Source: Verrucomicrobiaceae bacterium
Lineage (GTDB): Bacteria > Verrucomicrobiota > Verrucomicrobiia > Verrucomicrobiales > Verrucomicrobiaceae
Direction of reading: 5' to 3'
Length of the DNA stretch: 57,639 nt
Assembly (NCBI GenBank): GCA_016795375.1
Contig: JAEUHJ010000139.1
Span: 1 to 57,639 of the forward strand
Notes under the pieces: generated by a model
What the model was told of the DNA's origin: nothing
The model's input: the letters and a program-made list of their open reading frames with translations, nothing else
Databases searched by the model: none
Position numbers and translations under genes: made by a program
Shown here: one piece after another, positions 34,689 through 45,331 of the stretch
How positions within the stretch are numbered: position 1 is the first letter of the stretch
How the letters are laid out: every line of letters starts with the position of its first letter

Positions 34689-36767
34689 TCACTTCGCAGG
34701 CAGCCACTGCGCGGCGTCGATGATGACGTGGCCGTGCGTGCCTTCGTTGCGGACTTCCACCCAGCCGGTTTTACCTTTCTCAAAGCGGAAGGTGCCCAGC
34801 GGAAAGATCACATCCTTTTCCGGCGCGGCCTTTTTCTGGTTCACGACGATTTTCTCCTCGCCGTCGGCGTGGTGGATGATCACCGGCACGTTGTCGGCGC
34901 GGTTGCCCAGCGCGGTGTAGGTGATGGCGACGCGGTATTTGCCTGCAGCAGGCAGCTCCGGGATGAAGCGGGCCTTCTGCGCGCCTTTTTCCGCGTCGCC
35001 GTCATGGCGGTAGCCTTCGCCGACAAAACCGGGCGTGCTGTGGCCTTCGGCGGTGAAGCCTGTCAGCTCCGCCTCGCCGTCATCGACGACGGTGCCGCCG
35101 AGCTGCGCCTTGGTCAGATGCACACGCTCCGGCATGGGCGGGGATTCAAAGTCGAGCACCTGGCCGTCGGCGAGGAGGCGCTCCTTGAGCTTCGCGTAGT
35201 CGAGTTTTTGCAGCGCGACACTGTTCTCGATGGCGAGCACGGCGGCGGTGGCGGCGCTCTGGCCCATGACCATGAACACCGGCTCCATGCGGATGCTGCC
35301 GTAGGAGATGTGGCTGGCGCTCAGGCAGATGGGGACGAGGAGATTCGTGCATTCCGCCGCCTTCGGTGTGATGCTGCGGTAGCTGATGGGGTAGGGGCGC
35401 ACGCCGATCTGGATGTCGCCTTCGTTGCGGGCAAAGCCTTCCTTCGTGACGTAACGCTGTGTGTGGTGGCTGTCCATGTTGTAGGCGCCCATGCCCACGC
35501 TGTCCTCCACGATCACGCGGCGCTTGCAGTTTTGTTCGCTCATCACGTAACCTCCGATCATGCGGCGGGCCTCGCGCACATACATCTGGCGCGGCCAGTG
35601 GCCGTTGTCGGCGAACTCATCCTTCGCCAGGCCCCACTGGGAATAGTAGGCGCGGATGGCCTCAGGCACGCGCGGATGGTTCGCCAGCGTCCACATGAGT
35701 CCCTTTTGGTAATCCTCATGTGCCTTCCAGATCTTCGCGCGGGTGGCGTAATCGCCATCTGGGTAGTCGTAGTTCATGCCGATGTTGTCCGTGCTGAAGG
35801 CGAAGTTGTTGTTCGTGTCTGTCTTGCGGTTCGGCATCGGCGTGGGCGCCCAGGGCTTGCGCTCGTCGCCAGCCTCGAAGTTGCGCAGCAGCAGCTCGAA
35901 TTGCTTTTCGTCGTAGTTCTCCGGCTTGGGGAAGGGGACGCGGTTGTCGGGGGCGTCCGTGTTGCACATGCGGAAGTTGTAGGCCTGGATGCGTTTGTCG
36001 CCGTCGCCGTCTTTGCCCTCCGGCATGGGCGTGATGCCCCAGAGCAGGCCGCTGGAGGGATCACCCGGCTTCACATAGGGATCGACGTTCCTGACAAACT
36101 GGTGGTGCTTCGCGCCGGCCATCTGGAGGCCGTTGATGGTCTCGCCGTACTGTGCGTTCGGCTCGCGGCCCACATGGTAGCTCACACCGGCCTTCGCCAT
36201 GAGATCGCCCTCATAAGTGGCGTCGATGAACATCGCGCCTTCGAACTCGCGCCCGCTTTCCATCACGATCTTGACGATCCTCGGCCCTTTCTTGACGACT
36301 CCGCTTTTCAAGTTCAGCCGCTCGCCGAAGACGATGGTCACCAGGTCCTTCACCTTCGCCAGCATGGCGTCATAGACCTCCGTGGCCGCGTGCGGCTCGA
36401 AAGTCCACATTGTCGTCTCCTTGCTGGTGTTGCCGTGCGGGCGTCTGGCGAAGTATTCCTCACGCGTCTGCTGCTTCCAGCGCGCCGCTTCGTTGTAGTA
36501 GGTGAAGATGTTCGCGTAAAACTCCCGTGAGATGCCGCCGATGGCCTTCTTGTTGCCGATGTCTGTCGCGCCGAGGCCGCCGGTGGTCAGACCGCCGAGG
36601 AATTTCGTCGGCTCGATCAAAACGGCCTTCTTTCCCATGCGCGCCGTCTGGATGGCCGCGGCGACACCACCGGAGGAGCCGCCGTAGATGATGACATCCG
36701 CGGAATCTGCCGCCGGAAGCGGCGCGGTGGCGAGCAGGAGGGAGAACAAAGGGGAGGGGAGTTTCAT
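34689..36767 (-). CDS. exported FAD-dependent oxidoreductase (FAD_oxidored family) with golvesin-like C-terminal domain
   Basis: The start at 36767 gives a Sec signal (MKLPSPLFSLLLATAPLP). The 692-residue protein has a dinucleotide-binding loop immediately after the signal, VIIYGGSSGGVAAAIQTAR, then EPTKFLGGLTTGG, typical of PF12831-type FAD_oxidored proteins. Planctomycete/verrucomicrobial homologues are often annotated near polysaccharide genes. From about residue 570 a golvesin/xanthan-lyase-like beta domain follows (TPGFVGEGYRHDG, GKYRVAITYTALGN, TGWVEVRNEGTHG), probably a binding module. An exported flavoprotein would need cofactor loading before or after transport, so Tat versus Sec export is worth noting. 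The substrate is unknown. Confidence 0.82.
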   Translation of the reverse strand: MKLPSPLFSLLLATAPLPAADSADVIIYGGSSGGVAAAIQTARMGKKAVLIEPTKFLGGLTTGGLGATDIGNKKAIGGISREFYANIFTYYNEAARWKQQTREEYFARRPHGNTSKETTMWTFEPHAATEVYDAMLAKVKDLVTIVFGERLNLKSGVVKKGPRIVKIVMESGREFEGAMFIDATYEGDLMAKAGVSYHVGREPNAQYGETINGLQMAGAKHHQFVRNVDPYVKPGDPSSGLLWGITPMPEGKDGDGDKRIQAYNFRMCNTDAPDNRVPFPKPENYDEKQFELLLRNFEAGDERKPWAPTPMPNRKTDTNNNFAFSTDNIGMNYDYPDGDYATRAKIWKAHEDYQKGLMWTLANHPRVPEAIRAYYSQWGLAKDEFADNGHWPRQMYVREARRMIGGYVMSEQNCKRRVIVEDSVGMGAYNMDSHHTQRYVTKEGFARNEGDIQIGVRPYPISYRSITPKAAECTNLLVPICLSASHISYGSIRMEPVFMVMGQSAATAAVLAIENSVALQKLDYAKLKERLLADGQVLDFESPPMPERVHLTKAQLGGTVVDDGEAELTGFTAEGHSTPGFVGEGYRHDGDAEKGAQKARFIPELPAAGKYRVAITYTALGNRADNVPVIIHHADGEEKIVVNQKKAAPEKDVIFPLGTFRFEKGKTGWVEVRNEGTHGHVIIDAAQWLPAK

Positions 36768-37043
36768 GACCACGCATTCGAACGCAGGAAACATGCTCAT
36801 GCAACCCGGATGGCACCACGAACGTCAAGTCTCCGGCCCGCGTTCTCGGTGAACAGGTCAAAGTGTGATCGTGGGTGTGAAAGAGCGGCTTGGGGCGGCA
36901 AAAGACTTTCCCCAGCGGCGTGGGCAGACCGCCTTTGACAGCAGAAAAGCCGCTCAAGCAGCCGGATCGTCGGGCGACGGAGACGCCGGGAGGGACGACA
37001 TCACGTCGGCCCAACACATCCGGCCTGCCTTGTCGGCCTGCGC

Positions 37044-39623
37044 TTAGCCGCGGTTGCGCACACCCGCCGGCTTCTTCGGCGCTTTTGGCTTCGGTTCGCG
37101 TGGTGGGAATTCCCAGCTCATGATGCGCTTTTCGCCGGGCGTGCAGACGAGGAAGGTGCTGAAGGGGCGGCCGCGTTTGGAGATCATGCCGGTGATGAGG
37201 GAGGTCTTGCCGCCTTCGAAGAATTCGCGGGCGTTTTCAGGGGTGATGTCCTTTTTGCAGAGCACCTTGGGCAGGCGGGCGTTGCATTTGCCGGATTCGG
37301 TGAGGGCGATTTTGCACGCATAGCCGTCGGGCGTGTCGTGGATGCTGCCTTCACGCTTCTTGAGTGCGCAGACGGGGCACCGGGCGATGACGGGGCATTG
37401 ATCCCAATCGATGGCGTCGGGATCGTTGCCCTCAAAGACGAAGGAGAGCTTCATGTCGTCCTTGATCTGGAGTCCGGCGCTGAATTCTTTGCCCTTTTTG
37501 CTGCGGAAGCCTTCGAGCGGGCCGATGAAGCGTTTTTCGATCAGGGTGCGGATTTCATCGTCGCTGAGCGGGCGGCTGGCGACGGTCTTATAGACGCGCA
37601 CCTTGCACTTCGGATTTTTGCAGCCGTAGAACTCCTCCGTCTGCTTGTAGCCGTCCTTGCTGCCGCAAACGCCGCAGATGGCGGTGAACTCGGGATAAAC
37701 TTTTTCCTTGGCTTCTTTCGAGTATGCCTTGGTCTTTTCCACGACCTGCTTGGTGACGTGGCGGATGTCCTTCATGAAGCTGGCGCGGTCGAGCTGGCGC
37801 TGCTCCATCTGGCGCAGCTTGTATTCCCACTGGCCGGTCATTTCGGGGGAGCTGAGCGCGTCGATGCCGATGGCGCTGATCTGATCAATGAGCGCGAGAC
37901 CTTTTTGCGTGACGTGCATGTCACGCTGCACGCGCTCGATGTAGCGGTCAAAGATGAGACCTTCGATGATGGCGGCGCGTGTGGCTGGTGTGCCGAGGCC
38001 GCGTTCGCTCATCGCCTCGGCGAGTTCCTCGTCCTCCACGAGTTTGCCGGCGCCTTCCATGGTGGAGAGCAGCGTGGCCTCCGTGTAGCGGGGCGGGGGC
38101 TTGGTCTGGAGTTCGTTCACCTCGACATCCAGCGTGCTGGCGGTGTCGCCGTCGTTGGCGGCGACGAGGAGCTTCGCGGCGTTCTCGTCGCCTTCGGCGG
38201 CCTCCTCGGCGGCTTTTTTGCCATAGACGGCCAGCCAACCGGGAGCCTTGAGCACTTTGCCGTCGCTTTTGAAGGCGTCTTTGCCCACACGGGTGATGCG
38301 GGTGGTGACTTCAAACTCCGCAGCCGGAAAGAACACGGCGACGAAGCGGCGGGCGACCATGTCGAAGAGTTTCTGCTCGGCCTCGGGCAGTTCCTTCGGC
38401 GGAATCTGGCCGGTGGGGATGATGGCGAAGTGGTCGCTGACTTTGCTGTTGTCAAAGATGCGCTTGTTCATGCGCACCCAGTTGTTGTCCAGCGCGGTGG
38501 CGGCATGGGTGCCGAGCTCGTGCGGCAGCGCGTCATGCTTGCGGCTGTCGTGGCTGGCGAAGGTCTTCAGCGTGCCGGTGACGGTGCCGAGGTAATCTTC
38601 CGGCAGGTGGCGTGAGTCGGTTCGCGGATAGGTGAGCACCTTGAACTTCTCATACAACGCCTGCGCGATCTGCAGCGTTCGGCGGGCGGAGAAGCCGAAG
38701 CGGTTGCTCGCCTCGCGTTGCAGGCTCGTGAGATCATAGAGCAGGGGGGCGGCCTGACGGGCGGGCTTGGTGGTCTGCTCGATCTTGCCGGGCTTGCCGA
38801 TGCAGCGGTCGGCGATGGCTTGCGCGGACTTTTCATTCCAGATGCGCTCGGGCTTCTTGTGCTCGTCGTTTTCGTCCTTTTTGAATCCTTCGTCGATCCA
38901 GCGGCCCTGATAACGACCGGCAGGGATTTCAAAGAGCGCGATGGCCTCCCAGTAGGTGCGCGGCTCGAAGGCGGCGATCTCGCGCTCACGTTTGGCGAGG
39001 ATGGAGAGCGTCGGTGTCTGCACGCGGCCAACCGGCGTGAGGCGGAAGCCGCCGTGACGTGAATTCAGCGCGGTGAGGGCGCGTGTGCCGTTGATGCCGA
39101 CGATCCAGTCCGACTCGCTGCGGCATTTCGCGGCGTCGGCCAGCGGCTGCATCTCCTCGTCACTGCGCAGACGCTTGTAGGCGTCGAGGATGGAGCCTTG
39201 TGTCATGGATTGCATCCACAGGCGCTGGACGGGCTTCTTCGTGCCGGTGGCATCGACGATGTAACGGAAGATGAGCTCGCCTTCGCGGCCGGCGTCACAT
39301 GCGTTGATGAGGGTGTCGATGTCTTTGCGCTTGATGAGCCGGGTGAGAACCTTGTAGCGGTCTGCGCTGCTTTCGATGGGGTTGAGGTCGAATTTTTCGG
39401 GAAGGATCGGCAGGCTGGTGAAGCCCCAGCCGATTTTCTTGCCGTTCACCATCGGCATGCCGAGTTCCAGCAGATGGCCGACGGCGGAGGAGATGACGTG
39501 CGTCTCGTTCTCATACCAGTCTTTTTCCTTTGTGAATGACTTCATGCCGGGGGCTTTGGCGAGAGCGCGGGCGAGGTCGGCTGCGACGCTGGGCTTTTCG
39601 GCGATGATGAGTGCTTTGGGCAT
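37044..39623 (-). CDS. topB: DNA topoisomerase III (type IA)
   Basis: The 859-residue enzyme starts MPKALIIAEKPSVAADLA, the Toprim glutamate motif of type IA topoisomerases, and continues with CDAGREGELIFRYI (acidic Toprim DxD-like site). The catalytic tyrosine is Tyr332 in VLTYPRTDSRHL. The QREASNRFGFSARRTL and GLGTPATRAAIIEGL motifs are also typical. The C-terminus (from about residue 650) has Cys pairs CGVCGS, CKNPKC, CPVCALK plus a Toprim_Crpt-like repeat, FEGGKTSLITGMISKRGRPF, as in TopB of many Gram-negatives. Its role is decatenation and removal of recombination intermediates. It stands alone, with about 100 bp before surE. Confidence 0.95.
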   Translation of the reverse strand: MPKALIIAEKPSVAADLARALAKAPGMKSFTKEKDWYENETHVISSAVGHLLELGMPMVNGKKIGWGFTSLPILPEKFDLNPIESSADRYKVLTRLIKRKDIDTLINACDAGREGELIFRYIVDATGTKKPVQRLWMQSMTQGSILDAYKRLRSDEEMQPLADAAKCRSESDWIVGINGTRALTALNSRHGGFRLTPVGRVQTPTLSILAKREREIAAFEPRTYWEAIALFEIPAGRYQGRWIDEGFKKDENDEHKKPERIWNEKSAQAIADRCIGKPGKIEQTTKPARQAAPLLYDLTSLQREASNRFGFSARRTLQIAQALYEKFKVLTYPRTDSRHLPEDYLGTVTGTLKTFASHDSRKHDALPHELGTHAATALDNNWVRMNKRIFDNSKVSDHFAIIPTGQIPPKELPEAEQKLFDMVARRFVAVFFPAAEFEVTTRITRVGKDAFKSDGKVLKAPGWLAVYGKKAAEEAAEGDENAAKLLVAANDGDTASTLDVEVNELQTKPPPRYTEATLLSTMEGAGKLVEDEELAEAMSERGLGTPATRAAIIEGLIFDRYIERVQRDMHVTQKGLALIDQISAIGIDALSSPEMTGQWEYKLRQMEQRQLDRASFMKDIRHVTKQVVEKTKAYSKEAKEKVYPEFTAICGVCGSKDGYKQTEEFYGCKNPKCKVRVYKTVASRPLSDDEIRTLIEKRFIGPLEGFRSKKGKEFSAGLQIKDDMKLSFVFEGNDPDAIDWDQCPVIARCPVCALKKREGSIHDTPDGYACKIALTESGKCNARLPKVLCKKDITPENAREFFEGGKTSLITGMISKRGRPFSTFLVCTPGEKRIMSWEFPPREPKPKAPKKPAGVRNRG

Positions 39624-39726
39624 GTTTTGGAGGCGGCTGGCGGGAAAGGGGGCTATCTAGGGCACGCGATCACCCCGGATGTCAAGGCGGCGACGTTTTT
39701 GGGGACATGACTGCGTGCATGTCTGC

Positions 39727-40416
39727 TCATACGTCTAGCAGCGAGACTGCGACGCTGCCGCCGAAGCACACGTCCACGTCGGAGCCGGGATCACGCGGGC
39801 GCTGTGCGTAGGAGGCGGTGTAGGTGAAGCCGTGCTCGTTTTTCGCGTAGGACACATTCAATGGTGAAAGGGCCGGTCGGCAGACAATGCGCGGTGGTAA
39901 TTCATTGGGGCCTGCGGGCAGATGCGGAAGATTGATGTTCCAATAAGTGCGCGGTGGCTGTGTTTGAGGATGAAGCTCGCGCAGGATGCCGGAGATCCAT
40001 GACGCGGTGCGCCGCCAATCAACCGCGAGATCGTTGATCATGTAATGTGAGAGAGCGAAGGAGCGCAGGCCATGATAGGCGGCCTCGCGTGCGGCGGCGA
40101 CGGTGCCGGAGATGACGATGTCCTGGCCGAGGTTGCCTCCGGCGTTCACGCCGGAGAGCACGAGATCGGGTTTCACATCGAGCGCGAACAAGGCGATGCG
40201 CACGCAGTCGGCGGGCGTGCCATGGACCGCGTGGCGATGCGTGCCGTGCTGCTCGACCTTGAGCGGGTGATGCGTGGTGACGCGGTGGCCGCACATGCTT
40301 TGCTCCGTGGCGGGCGCGACGATGACGGACTCCCAGCCGAGCTGTGTCATGGCGTCCTCCAGCGCACGCAGGCCCGGCGCGGCGATGCCGTCGTCATTGG
40401 TGAGGAGCACGCGCAT
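39727..40416 (-). CDS. surE: 5'/3'-nucleotidase SurE
   Basis: SurE is a metal-dependent nucleotidase that dephosphorylates nucleoside monophosphates. The 229-residue protein starts MRVLLTNDDGIAAPGL, where the DD pair binds the metal, continues with ATEQSMCGHRVTTHHPL, then LVLSGVNAGGNLGQDIVISGTVAAA, the metal-ligand Asn loop. It is preceded by only 6 bp by the MDR reductase gene on the same strand, indicating an operon. Length and motifs are standard. Confidence 0.93.
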   Translation of the reverse strand: MRVLLTNDDGIAAPGLRALEDAMTQLGWESVIVAPATEQSMCGHRVTTHHPLKVEQHGTHRHAVHGTPADCVRIALFALDVKPDLVLSGVNAGGNLGQDIVISGTVAAAREAAYHGLRSFALSHYMINDLAVDWRRTASWISGILRELHPQTQPPRTYWNINLPHLPAGPNELPPRIVCRPALSPLNVSYAKNEHGFTYTASYAQRPRDPGSDVDVCFGGSVAVSLLDV

Positions 40417-40422
40417 GAGGCT

Positions 40423-41409
40423 TCAGGCGAGGTCGAGGATGACTTTGCCGTGACGCGAATCTTGCTGCGCGCGCAGGATGGCCTCCTTGAAATCAGCGAG
40501 AGGCACGATCTGGTCGATGGCGGTGACCAGGCCGCCTTTTTCAATGAGCGCGGTGAGCGGGTCGAGCACTTTTTGCAATTCAGCGGGCGTTGCTTGCTCC
40601 AGCCATTTCGTGATCCACAAGCCGCGGAGCTGGAGGTTTTTGAAGATGAGGAATTTGTTCGGCACCTTGAGGCTGCGACGGCTCATGGCACCGTAAGTGA
40701 CCATGATGCCCTCCGAGCTGAGCACGTCCATGAGGTGAATGGCGCTGTCGCCGCCGACGGCGTTCGCGGCGAGGCGGACGGGCTCGTGGCCGGTGATTTT
40801 TTTCGCCTCGGCCACGCCGTCGTCGTTGTCGAGTATGACGGCGTCGGCGTCGAGCGCTTTCAATTCATCGAACAGGTCCGCGCGGCGGACGAAGTTCAGC
40901 GTGCGCAGGCCGAAGTGATGAGCGAGCTGGATCAAGGCGCGGCCGACGCCGGAGTTCGCGGCGTTTTGCGCCACCCACGCGCCTTTTTCGAGCGTGGCGT
41001 AGTGTTTGAGCAGCGCCCAGGCGGTGACGGGATTGATGCGCAGCATGCTGGCCTGCACGGCGTCGATCTGCGGCGGCAGTTTGGCGAAGTGATGTTCCGG
41101 CGCGGTGAGATGCTGAGTCCAGCAGCCTGTGCCGAGCAGGGGGATGACAACATCGCCTTTCACCAGTGAGGTGACGGCTCCGCCGACCTCCTCGACTTCA
41201 CCGCAGCCCTCATGGCCGGGGATGCAGGGCGGATGCGCGGCGCGGCCATAGGTGCCTTCGATGAAATTCAAATCAGCCGGATTCACCGGCGCGTAGCGCA
41301 TACGCACGCGCACCTCGTGGCCCTGCGGCTGGGTGAGCGGGCGTTCACGGAGCTGGAGAACCTCGGCGGGGCTGCCGGCGCGGTCGAACTGGAGGAAATG
41401 CGAGGTCAT
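40423..41409 (-). CDS. zinc-independent MDR oxidoreductase, MECR/enoyl-thioester-reductase-like
   Basis: The start at 41409 (MTSHFLQFDRAG) is taken; METTPPM at 41427 is an alternative. The 328-residue medium-chain dehydrogenase/reductase has APVNPADLNFIEGTYG near the N-terminus, PGHEGCGEV, and the nucleotide-binding loop QNAANSGVGRALIQLAHHFG, which differs from the GxGxxG of zinc ADHs and matches mitochondrial-type 2-enoyl-ACP/CoA reductases. The NFVRRADLFDEL segment after the second strand fits NADP(H). It probably reduces enoyl thioesters, but related quinone reductases share the fold. The operon partner is surE 6 bp downstream. It is divergent from the DUF1501 gene. Confidence 0.82.
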   Translation of the reverse strand: MTSHFLQFDRAGSPAEVLQLRERPLTQPQGHEVRVRMRYAPVNPADLNFIEGTYGRAAHPPCIPGHEGCGEVEEVGGAVTSLVKGDVVIPLLGTGCWTQHLTAPEHHFAKLPPQIDAVQASMLRINPVTAWALLKHYATLEKGAWVAQNAANSGVGRALIQLAHHFGLRTLNFVRRADLFDELKALDADAVILDNDDGVAEAKKITGHEPVRLAANAVGGDSAIHLMDVLSSEGIMVTYGAMSRRSLKVPNKFLIFKNLQLRGLWITKWLEQATPAELQKVLDPLTALIEKGGLVTAIDQIVPLADFKEAILRAQQDSRHGKVILDLA

Positions 41410-41511
41410 GGGCGGAGTTGTCTCCATACGGCAGCCCGCGCGCTTTGCGCTGTTTTTTTGAGGATGCACGGGGGCAAAATCAGCGCTTTCTCCGGCGTAA
41501 TTATATCGCTC

Positions 41512-42948
41512 ATGCTCCACACCCGACGCTCCATCCTCAACCGCTCCGCCTACGGCATCGGAGGCATCGCCCTGGCCACCCTGATGCAGGAGCAGGGCCT
41601 GATGGCCACCGCCGAACGCGCCACGGCGCAGCATTATGATTTGAAGCCGAAGCGTCCGCACCGCTTCGGCCAGGCGAAGGCGATGATTTCGATGTTCATG
41701 CAGGGCGGGCCGAGCCACATGGATTTGTTTGATCCGAAGCCCGAGCTCACACGCCTGGACGGCAAGGATTTCCCCGGTGAGGTGAAGTATGATGATGCCG
41801 CGGGGGCCAGCCGTGAGGTCATGGGCAGCCCGTGGAAGTTCAAGAAGCACGGCCAGTGCGGCATGGATGTCAGCGAGCTGCTGCCGCATTTCTCACGCAT
41901 CGTCGATGACGTGACGCTCATCCGTTCGATGCACACGGGCGTGAACAACCACGGCCAGAGCATTTATTCCCTGATGAACGGCCAGGTCACCGGCGGGCGG
42001 CCGACGCTGGGCTCATGGGTGACTTACGGCCTGGGTTCTGAAAACCAGGAGCTGCCCGCCTATGTGGCGCTGACCGATCCGCGCGGCGTTCCGGTGCTCG
42101 GCGTGGACAATTGGAGCAATGGCTGGCTGCCGTCGTTGTTCCAAGGCACGGTCATCCGCCCGAAGGAGCCGCGCATTCCGAATCTCGACGCGCCGATGAG
42201 CCTGAAGGGCGAGGCGCAGGCCCGCTATCTCAATTTCGTGCAACGTCTGAACCAGGAGCATCTGGCGGCGCGTCCGGGCGAGGCGGATCTGGAGGCGCGC
42301 ATCCAGAGCTTTGAGCTGGCGGCGCGCATGCAGACGGCCGCGAAGGAGGCGCTCGACATCTCGCAGGAGAGCGCGGCCACAAAAAAGCTCTACGGCCTGG
42401 ACAACCCGGCCGCGGCAGAGTTCGGCACACGTTGTCTCATCGCGCGCCGTCTCGTCGAACGCGGCGTGCGTTTTGTCTCCCTTTTCACAGGCAACCAGAC
42501 ATGGGATCATCATCAGAACATCCTCACCAGCCTGCCGCAGACCTGCCTTTATGTTGATCAAGGCGCGGCGGCGCTCGTGACGGATCTGAAGCAGCGCGGC
42601 CTGCTCGACACGACCATCGTGCATTGGGGCGGCGAGATGGGCCGCCTGCCCGTCATCCAGAACCGTGCCGGCGCCATGGATCGCAGGACCGTGGGCCGCG
42701 ATCACAACACCCACGGCTTCAGCATGTGGGTGGCCGGCGGCGGCTTCAAGGCCGGCCACATGCATGGAGAGACGGACGAGTTCGCCCATCATGCCGTCAA
42801 AGGCGTGGTCAATCACTTCGACTACCACGCCACGCTGCTGCATCTCTTCGGGCTGGATCCGGACAGGCTCGTGTACATGCGCAACGGCATCGGCATGAAA
42901 CTGGTGGAGAATCCGCAGGCGCGGGTGGTGCGGGAGCTGCTGGCCTGA
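41512..42948 (+). CDS. DUF1501-family exported protein, copy 1
   Basis: The start at 41512 (MLHTRRSILNRSAYGIGGIA) places an RR-containing, Tat-like leader first; the frame is open further upstream. The 478-residue protein matches the DUF1501 (sulfatase/alkaline-phosphatase-like fold) family characteristic of Planctomycetes and Verrucomicrobia: MFMQGGPSHMDLFDPKPELT, LPHFSRIVDDVTLIRSMHT, RLVERGVRFVSLFTG, WGGEMGRLPV, GRDHNTHGFSMW. These proteins are usually next to DUF1549/DUF1553 cytochrome-domain genes, and none is adjacent here. Catalytic function is unproven. A second copy is at 50728. It is divergent from the MDR gene, with a possible TAATTAT -10 near 41499. Confidence 0.88.
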   Translation: MLHTRRSILNRSAYGIGGIALATLMQEQGLMATAERATAQHYDLKPKRPHRFGQAKAMISMFMQGGPSHMDLFDPKPELTRLDGKDFPGEVKYDDAAGASREVMGSPWKFKKHGQCGMDVSELLPHFSRIVDDVTLIRSMHTGVNNHGQSIYSLMNGQVTGGRPTLGSWVTYGLGSENQELPAYVALTDPRGVPVLGVDNWSNGWLPSLFQGTVIRPKEPRIPNLDAPMSLKGEAQARYLNFVQRLNQEHLAARPGEADLEARIQSFELAARMQTAAKEALDISQESAATKKLYGLDNPAAAEFGTRCLIARRLVERGVRFVSLFTGNQTWDHHQNILTSLPQTCLYVDQGAAALVTDLKQRGLLDTTIVHWGGEMGRLPVIQNRAGAMDRRTVGRDHNTHGFSMWVAGGGFKAGHMHGETDEFAHHAVKGVVNHFDYHATLLHLFGLDPDRLVYMRNGIGMKLVENPQARVVRELLA

Positions 42949-43012
42949 CGGCGTGCCTTACAGACTTGTAATGTTCCGGCAAGACTGTGGTCATGCGGGG
43001 GATGTCTTTGTC

Positions 43013-43032
43013 GGGTGGAAATCATTCCACCC
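43013..43032 (+). promoter_or_regulatory. perfect hairpin in the 5' leader of the HtrA gene
   Basis: GGGTGGAA-ATCA-TTCCACCC forms an 8-bp perfect stem with a 4-nt loop, ending 20 bp before the ATG at 43053. There is no T-tract after it, so it is not a typical terminator for the upstream DUF1501 gene. It could be a mRNA leader structure or a protein-binding palindrome. Confidence 0.45.
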
Positions 43033-43052
43033 AAACATCGAACCTCATCCAC

Positions 43053-44558
<1,506 letters not shown>

Positions 44559-44573
44559 CCCTCCTGCCTCACC

Positions 44574-44613
44574 CCCGCCCCGTCGTTGCGTAATGACGGG
44601 GCGGGTCTTTGTT
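44574..44613 (+). terminator. rho-independent terminator of the HtrA gene
   Basis: CCCGCCCCGTC at 44574-44584 and GACGGGGCGGG at 44595-44605 form a perfect 11-bp stem with a 10-nt loop, followed by TCTTTGTTT. It separates the protease gene from the response regulator gene. Confidence 0.9.
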
Positions 44614-44656
44614 TGGACAAGAACAGGCCGAGCGGCTAAGCATGAATCCACCTGCC

Positions 44657-45331
44657 ATGCGCATTTTAGTGATCGAAGATGACAGCAAGATCGCCTCGTT
44701 CATCGTGAACGGACTCAAGCAGTGCGGTTTTGGCGTGGACGCCGCCAGGGATGGCGAGCAGGGACTCGACCTGGCCTGCACGGTGACATACGACTGCGTC
44801 GTGCTCGATTTGATGCTGCCAAAACTCGACGGGCTCTCGCTGCTGCGGCAGTTGCGCAGGGAGAAGGCGCATGTCCCCGTGCTCATCCTCAGTGCGAAGG
44901 CCACGGTGGATGATCGTGTGAAAGGATTGCAGGCCGGCGGGGATGATTACCTGACCAAGCCCTTTGCCTTCTCAGAGCTGCTCGCGCGGGTGCAGGCGCT
45001 CATCCGCCGGGCGACGCATGTCGCCGAGCCGACCTCGCTCGCCGTCGCAGGCATCACGCTCGACCTGCTCTCGCGGGAAGTGACGCGTGAGGGGCGGAAA
45101 ATCGAGCTGCAGGCGCGGGAGTTCGCTCTGCTGGAGCTGCTCATGCGGCATCCCGGGCGTGCCGTCACCAAGACGATGATCCTCGAGCACGTGTGGGACT
45201 ACAGCTTTGATCCCCAGACCAATGTCGTGGACGTCCTCGTACACCGTCTGCGGGCGAAGGTGGACAAGGACGTCGGCGTGAAACTCATCCACACCATTCG
45301 TGGCGTCGGTTATGTTCTCAAACCTGATTGA
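44657..45331 (+). CDS. OmpR/PhoB-family response regulator
   Basis: The start at 44657 ([11 protein letters not shown]) is chosen; MNPPAM at 44642 is an alternative. The 224-residue regulator has a receiver domain with acidic pair EDD at positions 7-9, phospho-acceptor Asp51 in [13 protein letters not shown], and Lys in [10 protein letters not shown]. The C-terminal winged helix ([55 protein letters not shown]) is the OmpR type, close to CopR/CusR-like regulators. The kinase gene overlaps its end by 20 bp. Position after htrA suggests envelope stress as the signal, by analogy with CpxRA and CssRS. Confidence 0.93.
   Translation: MRILVIEDDSKIASFIVNGLKQCGFGVDAARDGEQGLDLACTVTYDCVVLDLMLPKLDGLSLLRQLRREKAHVPVLILSAKATVDDRVKGLQAGGDDYLTKPFAFSELLARVQALIRRATHVAEPTSLAVAGITLDLLSREVTREGRKIELQAREFALLELLMRHPGRAVTKTMILEHVWDYSFDPQTNVVDVLVHRLRAKVDKDVGVKLIHTIRGVGYVLKPD

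Noticed and set aside
34659..36530. 623-codon plus-strand frame over the FAD oxidoreductase
   Set aside because: The opposite strand carries the signal peptide, the FAD motif and the C-terminal domain; this frame has none.
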